Assembly: GCA_003526375.1 (NCBI GenBank)
Contig: DPDG01000078.1
Span: 1 to 5,734, forward strand
Reading direction: 5' to 3'
Length of the DNA stretch: 5,734 nt
DNA from: Lentisphaeria bacterium
GTDB taxonomy: Bacteria; Verrucomicrobiota; Lentisphaeria; Victivallales; UBA1829
The stretch's first letter is position 1. Each line of letters opens with the position of its first letter. The notes below the pieces were generated by a model. That model had not been told where the DNA came from. It did not search any database and was given only the letters and a program-made list of their open reading frames with translations. Both the position numbers and the translations under genes were made by a program. Below, in pieces: positions 1 to 5,023 of the stretch.

Positions 1-40
1 GTCCGCATTCCGGCAGGGATTGGATGTTGCTTACGGTTCG

Positions 41-76
41 TTGTTTTGGTTTTTTCGTTTGCATAATGCGTAATAT
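41..76 (+). promoter_or_regulatory. Possible toxin-operon promoter/operator
   Basis: An AT-rich stretch holds -10-like hexamers CATAAT (62-67) and TAATAT (71-76) and T-rich -35-like sequence (TTGTTT at 41, TTGGTT at 46), but no pair has ideal spacing. GCATAATGC at 61-69 is a perfect short palindrome and could be what remains of an operator for the antitoxin-toxin complex. Bases 1-40 show nothing I can name. Confidence 0.3.
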
Positions 77-174
77 ACCATGCTGACGTTAATTTGTCCA
101 GCACAATAAAAACACCCGGCGCAACCATTCCTCTGGAATCTCTGATCGAGGAAGAAAACAATGTGGCGCGTTGA
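67..174 (+). pseudogene. Truncated RelB-like antitoxin remnant
   Basis: The frame overlapping the toxin start encodes ATIPLESLIEEENNVAR and stops at 172-174, a plausible antitoxin C-terminus. The same frame has a TAA at 64-66 and no ATG, GTG or other good start with a ribosome site between, so at most 36 codons are open; RelB-type antitoxins usually have about 70-90 residues. An ATG at 80 reads MLTL in another frame, like the start of ribbon-helix-helix antitoxins. One added base near 91 would link it to the downstream frame as MLTLNLSS. That suggests an internal deletion plus a frameshift, but this part is speculative. If so, the antitoxin would lack its central region. Confidence 0.45.
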
Positions 175-424
175 ATTTGATATCCGTGCTGCCAGGGAAC
201 TGAAAAAACTTGCCCCGGAGACCAGAAAACAGATCTTGAAATTCTTTCAGGAACGGATTGCTACTGATCTTGATCCCAGACGTTTCGGAAAAGCATTGAC
301 GGCCAATCTTTCCGGACTTTGGCGTTACCGGATAGAGGACTACCGTGTGATCTGTCAGATTCAAGATGACAAATTGGTGGTTCTTGCCCTCAAGGTTGGT
401 CACCGGCGTGAAGTTTACCTCTGA
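161..424 (+). CDS. relE: RelE/ParE-superfamily toxin
   Basis: A complete 87-residue toxin-like protein. RelE-type toxins cut mRNA on the ribosome and are held inactive by a partner antitoxin. Seen: two N-terminal helices (ARELKKLAPETRKQILKFFQERI), the turn DPRRFGKALTANLSG, then strands LWRYRIEDYRVICQI and KLVVLALKVGHRREVY. The arginines of WRYR, DYRV and GHRR and the Tyr of REVY fall where RelE has its RNA-binding and catalytic basic residues and terminal Tyr, so the toxin looks intact. GAGGAAG at 148-154 is a suitable ribosome site. The ATG lies inside the end of an antitoxin-like frame that stops at 172-174, the classic overlap. It points against the phage late genes, with 40 nt to the convergent stop. 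ParE-like action on gyrase cannot be excluded. Confidence 0.88.
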   Translation: MWRVEFDIRAARELKKLAPETRKQILKFFQERIATDLDPRRFGKALTANLSGLWRYRIEDYRVICQIQDDKLVVLALKVGHRREVYL

Positions 425-464
425 ATGGTCAGAATGGATTCCCGTCTGCCACGGCATCCCACTG

Positions 465-866
465 TCAGCTTTCTTGTTTGAGAACTTTGAATACGAGTTC
501 AATGACACTGGTGAACTGCCCCCGCTCACGCAAATGCTCCGGGCTGTAGATGGGGTTGTAGATGACCGAAACACAAGTTCCTCCGGCAAGTTTCCGGTTC
601 AGGAAGCCGAGTCCGAGTTTTTCCGCAAAGCACAGCATTTCATCCAGCGCATCCTCCTGGCATCGTTTCAATATGCCGATCTGCACTTTCGGCAGTTCTT
701 CATGTGCCGCGCGGGAAAGTGTCTTATACTGTGTTCCGGCCGGAACGACAACGATCCGCAGATCATCCAGATCACGCAATTCAAACTCCGGGAAATAAAG
801 CAGCTCGGCTTTATATTCCCTGAGTTCCTCCGCGACCGCGCGCGCCAGGTTCAGAATGTCGCTCAT
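465..866 (-). CDS. Phage tail-completion / terminator-like protein
   Basis: A 133-residue soluble protein starting MSDILNLARAVAEEL. An N-terminal helix is followed by strands (LRIVVVPAGTQYKTL), a segment around VQIGILKRC, a helix DALDEMLCFAEKLGLGFL, and a C-terminal PIYSPEHLRERGQFTSVIELVFKVL. The alternating pattern and size fit tail terminator or completion proteins, which cap the tail tube and join it to the neck; position after the connector agrees. A strong site GGAGG lies about 6 bases before the ATG at 866, inside the end of the previous gene, and the stop-to-start gap is only 3 nt. It is the last structural gene visible; tail tube or sheath genes, expected next, are not found before the window's left edge. 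The function is inferred. Confidence 0.6.
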   Translation of the reverse strand: MSDILNLARAVAEELREYKAELLYFPEFELRDLDDLRIVVVPAGTQYKTLSRAAHEELPKVQIGILKRCQEDALDEMLCFAEKLGLGFLNRKLAGGTCVSVIYNPIYSPEHLRERGQFTSVIELVFKVLKQES

Positions 867-869
867 TCT

Positions 870-1106
870 TCACCTCCGTATGAATTCCATGATGATATTG
901 CCCACCGCCGCGAGAAGCGCGATCAGCGCCGCCGCCAGCGATGAAAGCATCGTTTTCTGCAGATCCGCCGCAGGTTTGCACGGCGGATAGTGATGCTGCC
1001 CTTCGGAGAAATGCATACTCAGCATTCCCCGCAGTTCCGCAATATCCAGCCGCGCCTGATTGAGTTCATGCCACAAGTCGCGATGATCCGGGGTATCAGG
1101 CATCAT
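870..1106 (-). CDS. Small single-pass membrane protein in the phage neck gene block
   Basis: A 78-residue protein of unrecognised family. Residues 10-33 form a likely amphipathic or coiled-coil helix (LWHELNQARLDIAELRGML). A short polar region with His, Tyr and Pro follows (GQHHYPPCKPA). Residues 53-75 make one strongly hydrophobic helix (MLSSLAAALIALLAAVGNII) ending in a basic FIRR tail. The layout of a coiled coil followed by one membrane helix recalls holin-accessory proteins of the XhlA type, but no motif proves this. ATG at 1106 overlaps the upstream stop in ATGA, so it is translated with the connector. Its last codons contain the ribosome site (GGAGG) of the next gene. A membrane protein between head-tail connector and tail-completion genes is unexpected. 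Confidence 0.75.
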   Translation of the reverse strand: MMPDTPDHRDLWHELNQARLDIAELRGMLSMHFSEGQHHYPPCKPAADLQKTMLSSLAAALIALLAAVGNIIMEFIRR

Positions 1107-1453
1107 GCACCTCCGATTTCCTTTGAGTGAATTCTCCGCAGGATCCGCCCGGTTCCGGACCAGCGCCAGACCGGCTCGCCGTTCGGCGCAAGAACTTCAT
1201 AGCGGAGTCCGGCATGGAGAATCACATCTCCGCGCTCCGGATCATCCGGCAGATCCTCCGCCGCGATCAGAAAATCGCGCGTCTCCGTCCGGATGGTCAC
1301 GCCGTATTCATTTTCCGCACGGAACAGCGTCCGTCCCAGCGTCGCCGGGATGTTCAACGTTTCGCCACCCCGGCGCTGGTAGACAATCGGAACGGAGAGC
1401 TCCCGGATCCGCTGGGATTCCAGCCATTCGGCTGCGTTCTCCAGCAGTCCCAT
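1103..1453 (-). CDS. Phage head-tail connector (joining) protein
   Basis: A 116-residue soluble protein with no signal peptide or membrane segment. The C-terminal half, with RGDVILHAGLRYEVLAP, EPVWRWSGTG and RRIHSKEIGG, matches a pattern seen in small neck proteins that follow capsid and decoration genes, some described as gpFII-like joining proteins. Such a protein binds the head portal region and forms the docking surface for the tail. The start ATG (1453-1451) overlaps the upstream stop in TAATG, which suggests translational coupling. The stop overlaps the following start by four bases (ATGA). Size and gene order fit the role; the exact family is an inference from memory of similar sequences. 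Confidence 0.62.
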   Translation of the reverse strand: MGLLENAAEWLESQRIRELSVPIVYQRRGGETLNIPATLGRTLFRAENEYGVTIRTETRDFLIAAEDLPDDPERGDVILHAGLRYEVLAPNGEPVWRWSGTGRILRRIHSKEIGGA

Positions 1454-1977
1454 TATTCACTGGCGATGATGCCGACCGCGCGGAGTGCGGCAAGAATCGT
1501 GTTGGTCTTTTTCGTCAGCGAGGCAATCGCGTGTTTGCAGTCACACCCGCTTTCACAGGCGAGAACGGGAATCGTATCGGACGGAGTTCCGCCCGAATTG
1601 TCGGTCAGATCCGTGATCGGATCGCCCGCGGCAAAGGTCGTCGCAAGGCTGTACGGGGCGTTGAGAAGCACACGAACCGTATCGTCGGCCGCCTCCGCCG
1701 CCGCAATGGCCTTGCCGAGGTAGTGGTTCGATCCGCTGACCGTGGTCGCCTTCTTCGCTCCCGCGTCCCAGTAGACTGTCGAGCCGGAAGGAATCGCACC
1801 GTCCGCTTTCACAACATCGAACACTCCGACCACTGCGAGGGAACCGAGCGTTCCCGCATCGATATCGAGCCGGGCGATCCCGATCAGATCCGCGATGATG
1901 ACCACATCCCCTGCGGCAACCGCCTCCGTCGGGCGGTAATCAATGGCGTCACCCTTCTGAACATAGCGTGCAAGCAT
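1453..1977 (-). CDS. DUF2190-like phage head decoration protein with helical tail
   Basis: A 174-residue protein starting MLARYVQKGDAIDYRPTEAV. Residues 1-107 form the small beta-rich module typical of DUF2190 capsid-cement proteins: GDVVIIADLIGIARLDI, then GVFDVVKADG, then GSTVYWDAGAKKAT, ending VRVLLNAP. Such proteins sit on the outside of the phage head and stabilise it; the position directly after the capsid gene agrees. Residues 121-136 (ITDLTDNSGGTPSDTI) are a linker motif I recognise from phage structural proteins. The tail 148-170 is a predicted helix (IASLTKKTNTILAALRAVG), possibly for trimer formation. Between them lie three cysteines at 141, 145 and 147 (CESGCDC), unusual for the family. 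The stop overlaps the next start (TAATG). The family call comes from pattern recognition only. Confidence 0.75.
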   Translation of the reverse strand: MLARYVQKGDAIDYRPTEAVAAGDVVIIADLIGIARLDIDAGTLGSLAVVGVFDVVKADGAIPSGSTVYWDAGAKKATTVSGSNHYLGKAIAAAEAADDTVRVLLNAPYSLATTFAAGDPITDLTDNSGGTPSDTIPVLACESGCDCKHAIASLTKKTNTILAALRAVGIIASE

Positions 1978-1986
1978 TGTAAAAAA

Positions 1987-1993
1987 TCTCCTT
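1987..1993 (-). promoter_or_regulatory. Ribosome binding site that sets the decoration-gene start
   Basis: AAGGAGA stands 9 bases before the ATG at 1977. This strong site selects the start MLARYVQKGD over the longer in-frame ATG at 2025, which lies inside the stem-loop and has no such site. Confidence 0.8.
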
Positions 1994-2014
1994 GAATTGA
2001 GTTTGAAAGTGAGA

Positions 2015-2033
2015 GGCGGATACAAAATCCGCC
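2015..2033 (-). other. Stem-loop between capsid and decoration genes
   Basis: A perfect 7-bp inverted repeat, GGCGGAT and ATCCGCC, flanks a 5-base loop. It lies in the 75-nt gap between the capsid stop (2053) and the next start (1977). No run of T follows on either strand, so it is not a standard intrinsic terminator. It could be an mRNA-stabilising or processing hairpin that separates the highly expressed capsid message from the genes downstream, or a weak partial terminator. Confidence 0.55.
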
Positions 2034-2052
2034 CCGCTTGTGCTTTGACTGC

Positions 2053-2711
2053 TTACGCGGCCCCGTTGGCTTTGACCATGCCGCGGTGATCCTGCTCGCG
2101 AACGCCAAGATCGAAATACACACGGAACCAGAGACCGAGGGTGTTGAAGTCCGTCTCGCCGCGCTCGACGGTCGGCGTGCGCTTCCCTTTCAGGAAACCG
2201 ATCTCCCAGGTATCGACCGTTTTCGGGTCGCCGAAAAGATACCACCCGGTCTGGCTGGATCCCTCGTAGGCGCTGTTGCCGAGGTACGGCGAACTGATCA
2301 CCTGCAGATTTTCATCGGAAAGCACATTCAGCGCCGGACGAACCGCGTTGTCCGTACCGCTCATGATGAGGGTCGCCCCCTGCGTCAGTTCGATCGCAAG
2401 ATGCTTGAGCGCAGTCGGAATCAGCAGATATTTCGGTTCCACCGAGATCGGCTGACCGTCGGCATCCACCTGATCCAGGAAGAGCTGGATCGCCTTTTTG
2501 AGCGAATCGGAACTCAGCGCCGAACTTGCGCCGGAGAGCAGGTTTTTGTGATTCGTGCTGAACAGCGCCTTGCCGTCCGCCTGCGCCGGATTCGAGAGAA
2601 GCCGGCTGAAAAACAGCTGATCGATCAGTCGCGCCGCCCGGTTGCCCATCGCCGTCGGCACTTTCATGAATGCGCCCAGATCATCGTTGATGATCATTTT
2701 GCGCGTCAGGC
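2053..2711 (-). CDS. Phage major capsid protein, exon 2 (C-terminal part)
   Basis: This is the downstream exon of the capsid gene. It opens with GC then CTG ACG CGC, giving LTRKMIINDDLGAF, a hallmark of Mu-like and protease-fused capsid proteins. Later come PTAMGNRAARLIDQLFF, a helical and beta-rich capsid core, and a C-terminus with TVERGETDFNTLGLWFR and YFDLGVREQDHRG, ending in KANGAA and TAA at 2055-2053. After splicing to exon 1 the joint reads YGKKF-C-LTRK, with the Cys codon split across the junction. This keeps five residues between YG and TR, as I recall for relatives. The open frame can be extended back to an ATG at 2793, but those first 27 or so codons are intron domains V and VI, so that start is an artefact. 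Each capsid would be built from many copies of the spliced product. Confidence 0.82.
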
Positions 2712-2770
2712 ATAGAGTCAAATGAGGACGAGTTGTCAGTAGGGCTGACACTTTTCCCCCAAGTGCTCTC
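2712..2770 (-). ncRNA. Group II intron domain VI with branch-point A and 3' splice site
   Basis: Read on the minus strand, GAGCA and TGGGG on the 5' side can pair with CCTCA and TG-CTC on the 3' side, leaving an A unpaired at 2718. That A is seven bases from the last intron base (2712), the usual place for the lariat branch point. The intron would end ...GACTCTAT, satisfying the usual final AY. The tip holds a further hairpin (TGTCAG/CTGACA around CCCTA), making the domain somewhat elaborate. Pairing was done by eye. Confidence 0.7.
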
Positions 2771-2771
2771 A

Positions 2772-2805
2772 GAACCGTGCGAGCAACTTTCATTGCACAC
2801 GGCTC
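2772..2805 (-). ncRNA. Group II intron domain V (catalytic hairpin)
   Basis: A 34-nt hairpin, the catalytic heart of the ribozyme. The lower stem pairs GAGCCGTG with CACGGTTC. The upper stem GCAAT/GTTGC is capped by a GAAA tetraloop, and a two-base bulge (TC) sits on the 3' side. The AGC catalytic triad is present at the second to fourth bases. The length and layout match bacterial domain V exactly, which anchors the intron's orientation and 3' end. Confidence 0.95.
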
Positions 2806-2813
2806 GCTGAGTA

Positions 2814-4427
2814 TTAATAACTTGCATTGCTTTCCTTTACCTCCGACGGGGTTTGCGCCCCGTTTCTGATTTGACGTGCAACATCAAAGAGACTGCGTTT
2901 TGGAACTGGGGCTGTTATCAGATACTCCCGTTCCAATTCGCCGTTGTCATTTGTCGTTTCTGCAAACCACGTCTTCTGACCGCCTTTTGGATTAAGCGAA
3001 GATGCAGGGCATCTGCTTATCCATCGTTTCGCGGCATGTGCGATACTGCAACCATTTTTCCGACTGACGTATTCTGCGTATATCCACCATGTGTGAGACA
3101 AAACAGAACACATAACCCGGCTGGGTGCATTTACGCATCGGTAGTATAACATCCATCCTCTTAACATATTGTTAAGTTTCCGAATGACTTCCGTTTCCGA
3201 GACATTGGGCTGCTGACAAATTTCTTTAACGTCCCTTAATTTAGTTTGCGCGACTTCGTGCGGAATGACCATTTTAACTCTGGGCTGTACCGTCTCGGTT
3301 TTCTTTGCCATAAATCCATAGCCAAGGAACCGGAACCCGTCCGTTATGTGTGTAATCAGAGTTTTCTCCGGACTTAACACAAGGGCAAGTTCTTCACTGA
3401 TCCACAGAGATAATTTGGATTTGATTCTTTCCGCTTCTTCTTTCGGTAAATTGCGCAGTAGAATGACAAAGTCATCCGCATACCTTACATAAGTGATGCG
3501 TGGCTTCATTGGTTCAGTAGTGCACGGGAGAGAAGCTCTGAATTTCAAAAGTCTTTGCAGTTCCGTTTCTGCTTCTGTTCTCGTAAGCGGTGATTTGAAT
3601 TCGCCTTTGAGAATTTTACGCAGTCGGTAAATTCTGCTGACAACCTTTCTCCATTCTTTGCTGATTCGTGCACCCCTTTCACTTGGAGACTGCACCGGAG
3701 TTTGGTTTGCCCCAAATTCATCCTGTACGAATCTGTCGATTTCATGCAGGTAGATGTTGGCAAGCAAAGGAGAAATAATGCCACCTTGCGGTGTTCCGGC
3801 TTTTGTCGGATTCCATCTTTCTCTTTCAAAGTATCCCGCTTTCAGAAACTTCGCTATCAGTTTCAGCAGTCGGTCATCCTTGATTCTCCGTTGCAGAATT
3901 TTGAGCAATTTCTGGTGACAGATGTTATCGAAACATCCTTTAATGTCTCCTTCTATTACCCAGTCTATCCGCACTCGTGGACTGTCCATTATCTGCATTG
4001 CCGCAGTTTGGCAGGCTCGGTGCGGACGGAATCCATGGGAACAGTCAAAAAATATTGGTTCGTAAAGAGCCTCAAGAAGCAACTTGAGTGCGCACTGTAC
4101 GATTCTGTCCCTGAATGTCGGGATTCCAAGCGGACGTTTTTGCCCCGGTTTGTTTTTCTTGTCAATGAGAACTCTCCGGACAGGTACAGGCTCATATTCT
4201 CCGGATTGAAGTTGTACTGCAAGTTTTACAGCTTCTTCTTCATTCCAGTTAAATTTATTGAGCCCGTCTATACCGGGTGTTTTTGAGCCCTTATTATTTT
4301 TGATCTGCTCATAGGCATACATCAACAAATCGGTCTTTGTCAATTCACGATACAAGCGGTCAAACCGCTTGCTTTTGTCTGCGCTGGCAAGTCTTGCCAG
4401 TCTGCTCAATCGATTTTCTACGTTCAT
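2814..4427 (-). CDS. ltrA: Group II intron reverse transcriptase/maturase (LtrA family)
   Basis: A 537-residue intron-encoded protein that helps the intron RNA fold and splice, then copies it into DNA at a new site. RT0 is around residues 36-56 (KNNKGSKTPGIDG). RT1 is around 80-110 (PLGIPTFRDRIVQ) and RT2 about 130-142 (SHGFRPHRACQTA). RT3 is near 157-170 (EGDIKGCFDNI, Asp161) and RT4 at 210-230 (AGTPQGGIISPLLANIYLHE). RT5 carries YADD at 316-319 with catalytic Asp318 and Asp319, and RT6-7 follow (FRFLGYGF at 365-372). A basic insertion of about 70 residues sits between RT4 and RT5. Domain X is at roughly 410-470 (LNNMLRGWMLYYRC). The last 60 or so residues show no HNH/CxxC zinc pattern, so an endonuclease domain seems absent. 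The ATG at 4427 is preceded by AAGGG about 12 nt upstream, and TAA lies 8 nt before domain V. All catalytic residues are intact. Confidence 0.95.
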   Translation of the reverse strand: MNVENRLSRLARLASADKSKRFDRLYRELTKTDLLMYAYEQIKNNKGSKTPGIDGLNKFNWNEEEAVKLAVQLQSGEYEPVPVRRVLIDKKNKPGQKRPLGIPTFRDRIVQCALKLLLEALYEPIFFDCSHGFRPHRACQTAAMQIMDSPRVRIDWVIEGDIKGCFDNICHQKLLKILQRRIKDDRLLKLIAKFLKAGYFERERWNPTKAGTPQGGIISPLLANIYLHEIDRFVQDEFGANQTPVQSPSERGARISKEWRKVVSRIYRLRKILKGEFKSPLTRTEAETELQRLLKFRASLPCTTEPMKPRITYVRYADDFVILLRNLPKEEAERIKSKLSLWISEELALVLSPEKTLITHITDGFRFLGYGFMAKKTETVQPRVKMVIPHEVAQTKLRDVKEICQQPNVSETEVIRKLNNMLRGWMLYYRCVNAPSRVMCSVLSHTWWIYAEYVSRKNGCSIAHAAKRWISRCPASSLNPKGGQKTWFAETTNDNGELEREYLITAPVPKRSLFDVARQIRNGAQTPSEVKESNASY

Positions 4428-4463
4428 TTAAGGTCATGCCCTTACGTTTGATTTTCGATTTTC

Positions 4464-4501
4464 GCTAATACTCTGTTCCCCTTCGCTCCACGGTGATTAG
4501 C
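4464..4501 (-). ncRNA. Group II intron domain III
   Basis: On the minus strand GCTAAT (4501-4496) pairs with ATTAGC (4469-4464), enclosing the segment GTGGAGCGAAGGGG. That purine-rich GGAGCGAAGG segment is typical of the domain just before the ORF-bearing domain IV in bacterial group II introns. It lies about 40 nt upstream of the maturase start, which is where it belongs. Confidence 0.65.
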
Positions 4502-4763
4502 CGCTTCATTGCTACTGCGGGAACTCTGTCACTCATGATACATTCCATTCACTGACATGGTATCATTATCATGAGCTTCTCCGGTAATCACATAAATCTT
4601 TATACAGCGAACTTAGGCTCTTGATTTGTGCTATTGCTTGCAACGCAAGCCGGTTGGGGACGGACTTCGGGGTATATATTGACAGCTCCGTTATCCTCGG
4701 CAATTCCAAACCTTTCGCATTCAAGTTCCATTGAATGTTCAGTCCCCATTACCCCGTATACAG

Positions 4764-4794
4764 GTGAGGTAACTGGGCAAATTCGCAGACCCAC
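4764..4794 (-). ncRNA. Intron domain I hairpin carrying the candidate EBS1
   Basis: The hairpin pairs GTG-GGT-CTG with CAG-ACC-CAC, with short bulges on the 3' side, and presents a 10-base loop CGAATTTGCC. GAATTT in the loop (4784-4779) is fully complementary to AAATTC in the exon just upstream of the proposed 5' splice site, so this is the likely Id3 hairpin that selects the target. A second match, GCCCAG to exon bases CTGGGC, would require opening the stem and is less favoured. A candidate EBS2, TTTCTC, lies at 4844-4839. Confidence 0.55.
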
Positions 4795-5010
4795 ACTCAA
4801 GTTCAAACATTTCAGCCTTAGCCATATTCGCTTCCCCTGAGAAACCACTACAAGTGCCTGTCACTCTATGTTTCCCATTTGTCATCCAAGAGCTAACCAT
4901 CCTGCAATGGTCATAACATTGCAAAACGTCGGATTAGGGGTGTATCCTGTCAAGATACAGTGGTTTAAGTATTTCTACTCCACTGACTTATGCAATCCGA
5001 ACGGACGCCC

Positions 5011-5023
5011 AGAATTTTTTCCC
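5011..5023 (-). other. Intron target site: IBS2 and IBS1 in the capsid exon
   Basis: The 13 exon bases before the splice site read GGGAAA (5023-5018), AAATTC (5017-5012) and T (5011). GGGAAA pairs with intron TTTCTC (one G-U) and AAATTC pairs with intron GAATTT. The two sites are directly adjacent, as is common for group II introns. The last exon base T is not matched. The site encodes the YGKKF stretch of the capsid. Confidence 0.55.

Larger units (their letters stand above)
2712..5010 (-). mobile_element. Group II intron with maturase ORF, inserted in the capsid gene
   Basis: A complete, self-splicing retroelement of about 2299 nt. Seen directly: a long structured 5' region, a maturase frame (4427-2814), a canonical domain V (2805-2772), and a domain VI ending in CTAT at 2712. 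The proposed 5' end is GGGCG at 5010, close to but not matching the GUGYG consensus. The early domain I stem pairs TCGGATT (5000-4994) with AATCCGA (4935-4929). A perfect 9-bp stem CTCATGATA/TATCATGAG (4575-4567 with 4540-4532) lies late in domain I or II. The ends were chosen because exon-binding sites match the exon upstream, domain VI folds with a bulged A seven bases from the end, and the capsid frame is restored. An alternative 5' end is GTCCG at 5006. The element looks less GC-rich than the phage genes, consistent with later arrival. Confidence 0.92.

Noticed and set aside
1..64. Minus-strand frame starting MQTKKPKQRTVSN at 64 and running off the left edge
   Set aside because: Only 21 codons are visible, there is no Shine-Dalgarno sequence, and nothing recognisable. 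It might be a real gene start but cannot be supported here.
425..464. Possible terminator between the convergent toxin and tail-completion genes
   Set aside because: No stable stem followed by a T-run was found on either strand; only a weak GAATGGATTC near-palindrome.
89..589. Long open frame on the minus strand opposite the toxin gene
   Set aside because: It overlaps both the toxin (antisense) and the end of the tail-completion gene in another frame, lacks a good ribosome site, and its translation resembles no family. It is a shadow frame.
1105..1995. A 296-codon open frame on the plus strand
   Set aside because: It lies opposite two well-supported phage genes; its Arg- and Pro-rich translation is typical of antisense frames in GC-rich DNA.
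2038..2715. A 225-codon open frame on the plus strand
   Set aside because: It is antisense to the conserved capsid exon 2 and has Arg-rich low-information composition.
2712..2793. ATG at 2793 as the start of a separate capsid-like gene
   Set aside because: This ATG is inside intron domain V (beside the GAAA tetraloop), and the first 27 or so codons are ribozyme sequence. The true upstream part of the protein is exon 1.
4600..4924. Small open frames in the intron's 5' part on both strands
   Set aside because: They fall in the structured domain I RNA, overlap the exon-binding hairpins, and have no ribosome sites or family features.
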